Origin: Cephalothrix simula
Lineage: Eukaryota > Nemertea > Palaeonemertea > Archinemertea > Cephalotrichidae
Length of the DNA: 15,438 nucleotides
NCBI GenBank assembly: GCA_035591015.1
Contig: JAXIUW010024453.1
Location: 1-15,438, forward strand
Direction: 5' to 3'
Both the position numbers and the translations under genes were made by a program. The notes under the pieces were generated by a model, which saw only the letters and a list, made by a program, of their open reading frames with translations, had not been told where the DNA came from and ran no database searches. Shown here piece by piece: positions 1-9,182 of the stretch. The stretch's first letter is position 1; each line of letters opens with the position of its first letter.

Positions 1-1621
1 TTAGGTACAACTTGGTCACCTAGTAAGAAAGTACGGGAGAGAGACCTTCTGTTTTCAAAAATGAGTATTCTCGTTTTATCCATGGTTACTTTTAATTTCC
101 ATTGCAATAGTCGTGTAGACCATTTAAACAGATTTGTAATGCCAATGGATCTTCGGATATTAATAAAGACTTACTGGATTTGATTTTGAAAAAGATGAAG
201 TAGTGCGTAAAACAAAACTCCACTCCACTGTTAATGTATTGATTCTTTAAAGCACGGTCAAAAAGTCACATTGAAATCATCCGATAAAAAAACCAAACGC
301 TCCAAAAATCACAAAGGAACTACTCTATATTGTTAACATGTGCCCAGTGCCCCTTGTTGATAGGCCTACAAGTTGATATGCTGTCCCCGCAATGCGATCC
401 AAGGTGAACCCAATGCTAAGTATTATCAGCTATACCTTGGATTGGCAATGACAGCGCTAGAGCTAAACAATTCAAAAATTGGATCGGTATATAAGGCCAA
501 GCGTCTTATAGTGCATGGAATTTCTTCTTTGAGCATTATGCAATCCAATAGATCAGTAAATATAGGCATAGAAACTTCCTACGTAGTTTAAGAAACTTTG
601 CAAACTGATTTTGAGCACTACGCAGGCGCTAATCTCAAAAGAATATTTGGATATATGACATCTTAATTGTTTTCGGACTCTATAGCAATGGCAATTAAAT
701 TGGCCAGCACGAAAGTCGAAAGTCCATATTCGTATAAAATTGATACAAAGGAAGTTTGAGACCCGAAAGCACTTGGCGGGCCTGCAGGATCTAACTCTCG
801 CACCCGTGGTACTGAAATAGGGCACGTTTAGAGTACTTGGCTAGAAAGACTGTGCAAAAAAGATGCATATTTTCGCCAACGCAGTTCTTGATCGCAAAAA
901 ATTGCGGAATGCGAAAAATCAATATTTGAAGAGCGAATCTCAGTAATTAAAAAAAAATCTGTTATCATTTACCATAATATAATTATAAATGAGCCCAAAA
1001 TGAGGGTAAATCAAAAGATATTTTACATATATTGACTCAATAGCCTCAATAGCTCAAGATGGCCTCTCAGGTGACCAATTGTGGTCATATAGGTGAACAA
1101 GCTGACGCGCATATGAGCCCATATACTTTATTACGTTGAACAATAACTTTAAATTCATCTTCTTGATTTTGAATAATAATTAACATGCGTCATCTTGTTT
1201 AGTCATTGTTTTCTATGCAAATGATATTTCCACTGAAATTCCAACAATATGGCGCCCACTTTGATAAGCGATTCTCCTACTGCCTTAACACCTAAAACTT
1301 TGTATAGCATGAATGCGCAAATTTGGCGCATGTTGTTTTCGAGTTTGTTTACGATGTTTACAACCTGTTTTCGTCAAAAGTCAAATGGTAAATTGAAACA
1401 GCAGCTTTTCCTAGAATGCTCCAATTTAAAAAGATGAAATGATCCAATTTAAAAAGATCCGATACGGATGGGTAAATTGCTATTTGTTATATATGACTAT
1501 CATTAACTTTAAGAATTAAAACCTATTTGTTGATCAACATTCAACATCCAACGTGATTTCTGACTGGCAGTGATCCAGAGCATTTGCTCGACTGTTCAAA
1601 GATCCTTACTGATCCGCGGAG
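1..1621. other. Upstream intergenic DNA, no gene seen
   Basis: AT-rich sequence with short chance frames (for example 373-591 and 1249-1437) that show no domain, no splice context and no family resemblance. The only repeat seen is the 23-bp duplication near 1416. Confidence 0.6.
1416..1463. repeat. Two-copy tandem duplication, 23-bp period
   Basis: TCCAATTTAAAAAGAT occurs at 1420 and 1443 within near-identical flanks. Confidence 0.8.
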
Positions 1622-2372
1622 TGGGTCAAAGAAATTGATCGAAATAATCCTGGTAAAGAGTAGTGTTTACAGAACATAAAATAGTCTATTTTATGATCGA
1701 AATAAAATCATGACTGGTCAAAGATATTGATCGAAATAAAGTCTAGAAATGGTCAAAGATATTGATGAAATAAAGTCCTGACTGATATCATCCATGGTCT
1801 TAAGAAATTGACCGAAATAAAATCATGACTGGTCAAAGAAATTGATCGAAATAAAATCTAGACTGGTCAGTGGTCTAAGATATTAATCGAAATAAAGTCC
1901 TGTCAAAAATATTGATCGAAATAAAGTCTTCCATTGTCAAAATTATTGATCGAAATAAAGTCCTCCATTGTCAAAAATATTGATCGAAATAAAGTCCTCC
2001 ATTGTCAAAATATTGATCGAAATAAAATCCTGACTGGCCTGAAACGAAAGGTCATGGATCGAAATAAAATATACAACCTGGTATCATCCTGTCTTAAGAA
2101 ATTGAACCAAATAAAATCCAATGGCCTTAAGAAATTGATCGAAATAAAATCTTTCCTAACTGGTCAATATCGTAACAAATTTTACGAACCGGTGAATCGT
2201 TCTTTAAATTTTCACAAATTTGGCGAACTGGCGAATATGCAATAATATGTCACCGGTCAAATTTTCGACAATTTAAGTGAAAGATTCACTGGTTCGCCAA
2301 ATTTGCGATGATATATTGATCAAAATAAAATTATGACTGGTCAAAGATTTTGATCGAAAAATACTGACTCCT
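1622..2372. repeat. Degenerate minisatellite with core ATTGATCGAAATAAA
   Basis: About 15 imperfect copies of a 30-40 bp unit. The unit starts TGGTCAAAGA or TGTCAAAAAT, continues with ATTGATCGAAATAAA, and ends with a variable AATCTAGAC, GTCCTGAC or GTCCTCCAT. The subfamily between about 1904 and 2030 (TGTCAAAAATATTGATCG..., CTCCAT linker) is the most regular. The open frame it creates (repeated IDRNK) is a by-product of the repeat, not a gene. A foldback insertion interrupts it at 2162-2321, and a CATAAAATA/TATTTTATG hairpin lies at 1675-1695. Confidence 0.9.
2162..2321. mobile_element. Foldback (MITE-like) insertion inside the minisatellite
   Basis: The arm at 2162-2210 (GGTCAATATCGTAACAAATT...) is the imperfect reverse complement of 2270-2321 (...GCGATGATATATTGATC) over about 50 bp. 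The spacer at 2211-2269 itself contains a further AAATTTGGCGAACTGG segment related to the arms. There is no coding capacity. It could be a non-autonomous DNA transposon or a local inverted duplication; no target-site duplication was found. Confidence 0.55.
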
Positions 2373-2511
2373 GTACTGACTGGTATTACTAAGTATTTTA
2401 GTATTATTTTTATTGACTGACAAAAGTAATGGAAATCATGAGAACAATTTTAGCTAAAAAAGAAGATATTGTTCCAAGATATCTAATAACGCTAATGAAT
2501 AGGTAACTTTT

Positions 2512-2553
2512 AACGCAAATATTATGCAAAAAGTTACAATTTACAAATTGACT
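2512..2553. repeat. 42-bp direct repeat, copy 1
   Basis: AACGCAAATATTATGCAAAA and the following bases recur 95 bp downstream at 2607-2648 with a single mismatch (GTTACA versus GCTACA). The near identity implies a recent duplication. Confidence 0.9.
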
Positions 2554-2606
2554 GATCTTGAATTTAACAGTGCTACAGGAGATCTGTAACACCCATAGGA
2601 ATCTAA

Positions 2607-2648
2607 AACGCAAATATTATGCAAAAAGCTACAATTTACAAATTGACT
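2607..2648. repeat. 42-bp direct repeat, copy 2
   Basis: Second copy of the repeat at 2512-2553; ends in AAATTGACT like copy 1. Confidence 0.9.
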
Positions 2649-3732
2649 TTTACAACTACAAAACACCTCTCTTTTTATTTGGAGCATCGCCATGCATTAC
2701 CATTTTATCATTCAATGACATATCTTTTGACAGCAATGTTGTCATGTGCTTTGATGCAGCACAAAATAAGCAAAATATTTACCTGATATTTGAGCTATTT
2801 AGGAGAGTACGCTAATTTGGTTTTGTTAGCTAATAATAATGTACCTGTTCTCTGGTTGTGTGATGCATTAGGACAGCAACGCAAAATTTCAAGAGTCATT
2901 AAAGATAATGGATATAGGATGATGATCCTTTGACTGTTGATGACAATTGTTGCATCATCTTTTGGATGCTGTCTATAGAGATGATACATTTCAACAATTG
3001 TTAAAATAATAAACGATAAAATGACAATATTGTTGCTGATACCAAATACATAACAACAATTTTATAAAATTTTAATTGATGTCTTAAGGACTAACGATCT
3101 AATAAATTACCTTTGAAATGGCACGTTTTCGATTTGATGCTATCAAAGATGAAATCCTCTTATGGCAATCATGCCAAAAACTGCAGTCTTGATCACTTAA
3201 GGTAAATCTATCAATAATTCTTTCAACTATGCACTCAAAAACTGTAAAATGTAAATAAAATTTGCAATGAAGATGCTGAAATGAAGTTGTTAGCCCAAAA
3301 TAGTTAAAATTAGAAATCAAATGATCACGCCTTATACAAAAAGTACTACAGAATTTTAAAAAATTAAATTTCTGAAATTTAAAGTTAATCAGCTCATTGT
3401 AGTCAAACATGGTAAAAATTAGACTACATCTCTCTCAGCAGCCAATAAGCTTTCACTTTTCTAATTTTGTGTTTTTTTAAAACTTTTATGATTCTAGCAT
3501 ACAGTAACAGTAATTTTTGCATCCAGCTTCAGTGGGGAGTATTTTTTATAGAATATCCTGCCACCGCGCAGGCCGAGCCCTAGCTGTTGAAAGGAAATTT
3601 GGCCATAATCCACTTCCGATAATTAAGCTTCAGGACCCCCTTGAAACAGGGTGCAAAATTTTTTATTTTATCAGGGATGGAAAAATTGACATACACTTAT
3701 GATATAAAAGTTTAAATCCAGTTGGGGACCGA

Positions 3733-3750
3733 CCCACCCCCTACCCACCC
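3733..3750 (-). other. G-quadruplex motif on the minus strand
   Basis: Minus strand reads GGGTGGGTAGGGGGTGGG: four G-runs with loops of 1, 2 and 1, a pattern predicted to fold very stably. It sits in an otherwise C-rich (plus strand) repeat-like segment with CCCCACCCCC at 3787-3796 and a C7 run near 3885. Confidence 0.75.
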
Positions 3751-5528
3751 TCTGAAAAATATAGATTTCAACAAAATATGAGTGATCCCCACCCCCAAAA
3801 TTTATCTTTTCCTCTTTTTTCGCCCATGAGGGTGCCATTTGTTTTAATGAGTCTTTAATAATCGCCATGAGGGTGGTCACTCAGCCCCCCCTTCCAATAT
3901 TTTTTATTTTCAAAACAAACAATTTTCATCGGATCAGAGACGGAAAAAAACATGCTTGCATTTTTGAAAAGGATTTTGTAATCTTCCAGACATAATGTTA
4001 GGGAATCTTGCCGTCATAAAGATTCTTAGAAAAATACAATAAATTGTATTATGTCAAAGAACCTAAAACACAATAGTGATTTTTCGATAATAGGTATATT
4101 TTGTCCTCAAAAAAATACTTTCATAACTTCCGTATTCATGTTATGACTTGTAAAAATGTTAATCTTATTTTCATTAATATGTTTATAGTTTGTTGTCATC
4201 TAGAGAATCAAATGTGTTTATAAGACAATATCTGTCACATAAGGTGTTTGATCTTGCCAAATTTGTAATTGAATCGCGATAGTCAGGCGCAAATTTGAAG
4301 AGCGCAAAATTCCGGAAAAATTCAACGCGCGCAAATTAATTAAGTGATAAAATAACAGAAATTTTGAAGCCGAATTGTTGCGTTTTTCGCACTTGTCTCG
4401 AAAATTCTTGTTAAAACAATCAAGAAAGCGTGAGTTAGCGCAAATCAAATCATAATATTTGCGCCAAAATAGTATCTAGGAGAAATCCTTTGCAATTTTA
4501 TCTCAAAAAGAGGTTAAGTAGGAAGGGACCGTTTTATGTCAATTACGATTTAATTGTTACAATAGAAAAATGATTTGATTGTAATGAATATTGAATGAGG
4601 GTAGCATCCTGTAACGTTAACATATAAACAATATGTTCGGTTATTATTTTTATGAGAAAAATCAGGGTTTATTCTGATTTTTAACAAAGATTTTTTCTGA
4701 GCAATAGAAAATATTCAATAGGAGAAAATTTTCTTAATGATGACAAGTTAATTTTGAGTATTACGTATTGGAGTACCACCATCTTAACAATCTATAAGAG
4801 TTAGCAAACAAAGTTACATTTTGAGGGGTCATTTGAGTGGATTAGCAAAAAGAAAATCCCGTTAAACTCAAAATTTTGAGATCCCATAAAAATCAATAAG
4901 CCGTTTAACTATATTAATGATTAACCATCTAAATCAAACAGATAACATGATTTTCATGGGTCGTTGGTGACTGAAGTAAGTCTCAACACCCCAGTTATTT
5001 TATCCTTTAATGTTAACCGAAAAAGTAGTTCACGGATTAAACAATTAATCGAGTGATTAATCCTCAAAAAATTAAGTGTAGGCTGATACTAGGATGAGTA
5101 ATTTTGAATCACATGCTTTTTGCACATCGCTAAAGGCTGATGACGTATTTTTCTAAAAATTTGAAAAATAACGGTTTTTTTCAAAAAAAATTGGAAAATA
5201 GGCCTTTTCTAAGAAAAATGTATCACTCAGGATCATGCATTGGTTTGGTTAACCAAATGCAATACAAAGATTTTATAGAAAATAATTGCAAGTACCTGCT
5301 GCACTAAAATTACATTACATTTTTTAAAACCTAATTTTGAAGGGGTGCGCCCACCAAAATTTTTCAAAAAATGTGAAAAAAACGGCTTAGCGTAGGATGA
5401 AAAAATTAAAGGACCTGGTTCGCAAAAAGGAAAAATTAGGCTAAAATAACGACAAAAGCCCATATGTGCTGAAAAGGTGCCAATGGCCCTTCTACACAGA
5501 AGAAGGGTCAGTCTTTAAAAATGTTCCC

Positions 5529-5543
5529 GAGCCCTTCGGGCTC
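5529..5543. repeat. GAGCCC-TTC-GGGCTC hairpin
   Basis: Perfect 6-bp GC-rich stem with a three-base loop. Another near-perfect hairpin (CCCTTCT ... AGAAGGG) lies 20-40 bp upstream at about 5487-5508. Confidence 0.7.
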
Positions 5544-5725
5544 TCCTGGTGTGTTTGTGGGGTACAATATTTTCAAACATGGACATGACCACAATTTACC
5601 GAATACGTTACCTGGGGCCCGGCCAATTGAATTTATAAGGACCAATTTTTGAAAAAAAAATTAATTAGCAAGTTTATAAGACAGTAAATGATTGCTTGTT
5701 CGACCGGTGGCTAAAAACAGCTAAT

Positions 5726-6003
5726 GACCACCAGGGCTGACTGAGTGCTCTCCCGGAGTATTTTCATATAGGCTGAAAGAAGCCAGTGTTAGGGGACTGC
5801 AGGATCGGGACTAGTCCCGGAGTGGCAGGACTAAGTGATTGTAGTGCTAGGTGACCGCTGCTTACATACAAAACTTATATACTTAGCAAGATCAACAATT
5901 CCTACCCCGGTCAGCTAGCACTGGCTTCTTTCGTGTTGCCTATACAAAATGTAGCGGTCACTAAGCCCTGACGGTCACGTAGTCCTTTTACAACTAAGCC
6001 CTG
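5726..6003. mobile_element. Foldback (MITE-like) element of about 280 bp
   Basis: Several arms pair in nested order. The outer pair is CAGGGCT near 5732 with AGCCCTG near 5997. TATAGGC..GAAAGAAGCCAGTG (5767-5792) pairs with CACTGGCTTCTTTC..GCCTATA (5915-5944). GGACTAAGTG..GGTGACCGCT (5831-5860) is similar to the reverse complement of 5951-5985. A 14-bp palindrome, CGGGACTAGTCCCG, lies at 5806-5819. No ORF. The CAGGG-type end recalls some hAT-derived MITEs, but no target-site duplication was found. Confidence 0.55.
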
Positions 6004-6289
6004 CACTGGGTTCATAGGATTAACTTTTAAGATTTAAAAACTTTAGTATAGGCAATAGGTCCCAGGCATCGAAATGGGAATAGTTAGTGACCAATGGGAC
6101 TAAACTTTGTAGGTCCAAAGGTTTTCTTTCATTTTATTGAAACAATTACTCGGAGGACGCACATGCCATACCCCAAAAACTTCTGGGGTAAATATTTTTG
6201 AAGCTACCAGTTTTTTCTTTGGCCATAAAGCCACAATAAAGTTTTTATTAATCAACGACAATATTTTTTTCCATTTGAAGATACAAATC

Positions 6290-6585
6290 TAATGTAGTGA
6301 CTCAATGAAACTGAAAATTCGCAAAATGACAGCAATAATCAATAATTTACCTGATTTAGCAGAAATCGCTATCAAAGTTTCAGCTAATTTGATAGTGGCT
6401 TAATGAAACTGAACTTTTGCAATAGTCAGCACTAATCAATAGCTAAAATCGCTATCAAAAATTAAGTTTCAGCTAATGTAATAGTGCCTTAATGAAACTC
6501 CAGCGCTTCGCAATTATCAGCAATAATCAATAATTTAGTTGTCTTAGCCGAATTCGCTATCAAATCAAGTTTCAGCTAATGCAAA
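6290..6585. repeat. Three-copy tandem repeat, about 90-98 bp unit
   Basis: AATGAAACT recurs at 6304, 6402 and 6491, each followed by CAGCAATAATCAATA or a close variant, then ATCGCTATCAAA or TTCGCTATCAAA and GTTTCAGCTAAT. Spacings of 98 and 89 bp show small indels. No coding frame. Confidence 0.9.
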
Positions 6586-6772
6586 AAAGTAGTTTCGTTT
6601 CGGTGGATAGTAGGGAAGCAAAAAAAAGTATCCATCATTTTTTTTTGAAAAAAATTGAAAAATATAAAAAGGGGCATATAAAAAATTCCCTAAAAATAAA
6701 AACTTAAATAAACTTTTTATAGGCTTTCTAGCGTCAACATAGCATCAATATTTTTTTCATCTAACAGGTTCC

Positions 6773-6870
6773 AGAGAATCCTGGATCCAAGGGATTTTCC
6801 CATCTTACTCAAGATTTTTTTAAATCCTTAGAATCTTAGATCCTTAATATCGTTCAGGGATTTTCCCATT
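6773..6870 (+). promoter_or_regulatory. Duplicated Rel/NF-kappaB (Dorsal-type) sites upstream of gcm
   Basis: GGGATTTTCCCAT occurs at 6791-6803 and again at 6857-6869. Each contains a full match to the GGGRNNYYCC and GGGWWWWCC Rel consensus. Flanking text is also similar (GAATCCTGGATCC before the first, GAATCTTAGATCC before the second), so the pair arose by, or was kept after, a tandem duplication with a spacing of 66 bp. They sit about 430 and 370 bp upstream of the inferred start site. Function is inferred. Confidence 0.4.
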
Positions 6871-6964
6871 TTTGTCAACTTATTTTTTTCTAAGAAGAGT
6901 TTTTTAACCTTTTGTAAATAAAAAAATGTGTTTTAAAGAAAAGGATTCAAAAATAGATACTTCC

Positions 6965-7230
6965 TAGATGAGCGCGTCGACGCACGTCAGACAGCGCATG
7001 CTACGATTGGGCCGCGGACAAACCAATCGCGAACCCGAAACGACAAATTTTCACGCTCCGGCACGTGTATATTGTGATTGTAAGAGTAAACCTCAGAAAA
7101 GGCACTATTATCTTGCCGATTTACCCATTCAAATTCTAATGAACTGTGAATTGGACAATAGAGTGGGAGTAACCTGGCCGCGCATTGTCAACTATAAATT
7201 CAGCGCGATCGAAATATTTTGTCATCATTT
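6965..7230 (+). promoter_or_regulatory. Candidate gcm promoter: CpG-rich patch, CCAAT pair, E-box, TATA and initiator
   Basis: In a strongly AT-rich flank this stretch is suddenly rich in CpG (about 17 between 6970 and 7070). It holds GCGCATGC (about 6994, NRF1-like), ATTGG at 7006-7010 and CCAAT at 7023-7027 (an inverted NF-Y-type pair), and CACGTG at 7062-7067. A TATA box, TATAAAT, lies at 7193-7199, and TCATCATTT at 7222-7230 fits an initiator, with A7224 31 bp from the TATA start. A 5'-UTR-like exon with a good donor follows. These are sequence matches only. Confidence 0.6.
7193..7199 (+). promoter_or_regulatory. TATA box of gcm
   Basis: TATAAAT lies 31-34 bp upstream of two overlapping initiator-like adenines (7224 and 7227; TCATTT fits TCAKTY). 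This is the expected TATA-to-start spacing for metazoan RNA polymerase II promoters. Confidence 0.55.
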
Positions 7231-7359
7231 GAGATTTATCAACAAACGAGATACACACACACGCTTCTGCACGCGCTTTAGTACAAGTTACATCCGTTAG
7301 GAGTCTAAAGGACTAAAAATAATACGGATTAAACCATCGGATATATTCATAATTATTTG
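7224..7359 (+). other. gcm: Inferred untranslated first exon of gcm
   Basis: Coding exon 1 is preceded by a strong acceptor, so an upstream leader exon must exist. The best donor downstream of a promoter-like sequence is GTAAGT at 7360. The segment from the initiator to 7359 has no ATG, and joining it to 9056-9074 gives a 155-nt leader whose first ATG is the gcm start. An in-frame TAG (7298-7300) precedes the start with no intervening ATG. The exact transcription start (7224 or 7227) is inferred from the TATA spacing. Another leader exon elsewhere in 1-9055 cannot be excluded. Confidence 0.6.
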
Positions 7360-9055
7360 GTAAGTAAAATATCAAGTGATTATTTATGTATTTTTTAATA
7401 ATTTTATGATGTCATTAATTTTTTATTATAATTTGATTTATAATTACCAATGATGAAGACATATGATAATTGTTTACTTGGATTACTTTCAATATAAGTG
7501 ATAATTTTTTATCATCTTCAAGTCAAGTTTCAGTATATTTTTATAAAATATAGTTTTTAGCTGAAATCAGTCTGCAATTCTGCAATAGCCATCAAGCTGC
7601 ATCAAGCCATGTTTCAGTCAGTGTTGTATCACTATATCAACTCAAGTTTCTTCAATATTTCAACTTAAATTGCGCTGAAACATAGTTATGAATGCTCAGT
7701 TATCTGGTTAGGTTTTTGCAAAAAGATGCATGTAAAATTGTGTTAAGCTAAACAGTGTATACAAACACACTATCAAGCATGTTTACACAAAATTTAAAAA
7801 TTTAAAAAGCGTGAATAACCATAGAATTACATGTACATTTATATACTAATTTAATTAACTTCACGGTTTTTAATTTTTTGTTATGAAAAGATCTGAAAAT
7901 GGATAGCGTACAAGTTGTGATTTAACAAATCATTCAAATTATAACTTTGCTCAATTTAAATGATAGTTTATTTTTCATATTTATGTTATTTTTGAGGTAT
8001 AATATTTGACTTATGAAAAACTGATAATGGTCAAATAAACAGAAAACAAAAACCTAATTTTCCGTTTTTAAAATCGGTTTCTGAAAATCTTATAACCTTA
8101 AAATAAATTAAGTCATATCAGAAATATCATATAACAAAAACATATTGTCATAATTTTTTCATTACGTACAAAATATGTTTTATACTAGTTATTTTATGCC
8201 TTACGTCGCCGCGTGCCCGGTGGCGTTGAGCACCTTTAAGGAGCCTTTAAGTACCCTTTCACACGCGTCCCTTAAAATTTAGCAGCCGCGGTTTATATCT
8301 ATAAGAATTCTCGCGCAAACTTAATGATAAAAGAACGATTTTTTAGGTATCTGATTTCAAGTACTTTGTAATTAGATCATTAACATGCTTGTATAGTTCT
8401 AAATGGTGATGGCAGATGTTTTTGGACATTCTGATACCTACAATTATGCAAAAATATTGTAAATATATGATTTTAATATTGATATGTCATTTACAGAGGC
8501 ATAGTTGATAGTAAATTGGGCTGGAAATTTCGGATAAAATAGGGGGTATATATTTTGGCAAAAAGTAAGACAATTTAAAAATTAATTGTATATATTTTTA
8601 TTGAATTGATAAGATTATAGTACGTGACATCTTTTTAAGTTAATATAAACTTAAGGTGTTACTAAGACACGTAACTTCGTCAACCTATAGTTTAAAATAA
8701 ATAATGAAAATACTTATCAAATTGCTTTAAGGCATTGTTCATTCTAATAAAGTTCTTTCTTATCATTTTCGACTTAGCAACCGGTCTTGTCAATTAAAAG
8801 CTACTGCACTAAGTTATCTTTACTAAGAGAAAAGAATTCAAAATTGGTTTTGCTTATAAAGTAATAAATTATCAGTCAGTACTTTTGGTATCTTTACATT
8901 TTCCTATGTATACGTAATTGTGCAATTGACATGATAATTAAATATGTTTATCTATGCCCTCCGACCTCATCGAATTAGAGTTGCGTTGCGTATCACAGCA
9001 ATAAACTCTACTGTCATTGGCTCATTTAAAAACTAGTGTCATTTCTTTCTTTTAG
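7360..9055 (+). other. Intron between the leader exon and coding exon 1
   Basis: Inferred 1696-bp intron with GTAAGT donor and TTTTAG acceptor. It is mostly AT-rich and holds no open frame of note. The exception is a CpG-rich patch near 8204-8317. A short TATATTTT/AAAATATA foldback lies at 7534-7552. Confidence 0.55.
8204..8317. promoter_or_regulatory. CpG-rich patch in the leader intron, possible enhancer or alternative promoter
   Basis: About 12 CpGs in 114 bp inside AT-rich intron, with two CTTTAAG direct repeats (about 8234 and 8245), a relaxed Su(H)/RBPJ-type site on the minus strand (TTCACACG, 8258-8265) and TATAAG at 8300-8305. No coding frame explains the composition. It is about 740 bp upstream of coding exon 1. 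Its role is inferred from composition alone. Confidence 0.3.
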
Positions 9056-9074
9056 GTCTACGATACCAGTAGCC

Positions 9075-9182
9075 ATGACCCTATCTGATGATTCAATGTT
9101 CCACATGAGTCGCAAATCGAACGAAACCACCTCCCAGGAGTCTCGACATACATGGGATATAAATGATACCACTCTTCCAATG
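9075..9182 (+). CDS. gcm: gcm coding exon 1 (residues 1-36)
   Basis: The exon itself begins at 9056 after a pyrimidine-rich acceptor (TTTCTTTCTTTTAG), giving 19 nt of 5' UTR before ATG 9075, whose context is GCCATGA with G at -3. It encodes a Ser/Thr-rich N-terminus and the first GCM-domain residues (W27 D I N D), ending on M36 directly before the consensus donor GTAAGT at 9183 (phase 0). The start is favoured because the spliced leader has no earlier ATG and an in-frame TAG at 7298-7300. Confidence 0.92.

Larger units (their letters stand above)
2649..5725. other. Intergenic DNA with scattered repeat fragments, no gene seen
   Basis: All frames are short and frequently stopped. There is a C-rich patch (3720-3900) with a G4 motif on the minus strand, and a region with several GCGC motifs (4280-4465) flanked by GGCGCAAAT (about 4287) and TTTGCGCC (4457). 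There is also a homopolymer-rich stretch (5150-5420) and two small hairpins near 5487 and 5529. These look like decayed interspersed repeats, but none could be assigned to a family. Confidence 0.5.

Noticed and set aside
1934-2245. 103-codon frame with IDRNK repeats
   Set aside because: It is simply the minisatellite read in one frame; no other features of a gene.
2287-2300. GGTTCGCC as a possible tRNA T-arm
   Set aside because: No matching A box, acceptor stem or anticodon arm around it; it belongs to the foldback arms.
5529-5543. GAGCCC-TTC-GGGCTC hairpin as a bacterial-type terminator
   Set aside because: The window is eukaryotic, there is no following T-run, and no gene ends here.
1-7190. 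Search for transposon proteins (reverse transcriptase, transposase) in the upstream flank
   Set aside because: All frames are short and none shows a catalytic motif; only non-coding repeat structures could be supported.
6968-7300. 110-codon plus-strand frame over the promoter and start of the leader exon, in the same frame as spliced gcm
   Set aside because: It starts upstream of the TATA box, ends in TAG before the donor, and has no recognisable domain. The TAG prevents it from extending into the GCM frame.
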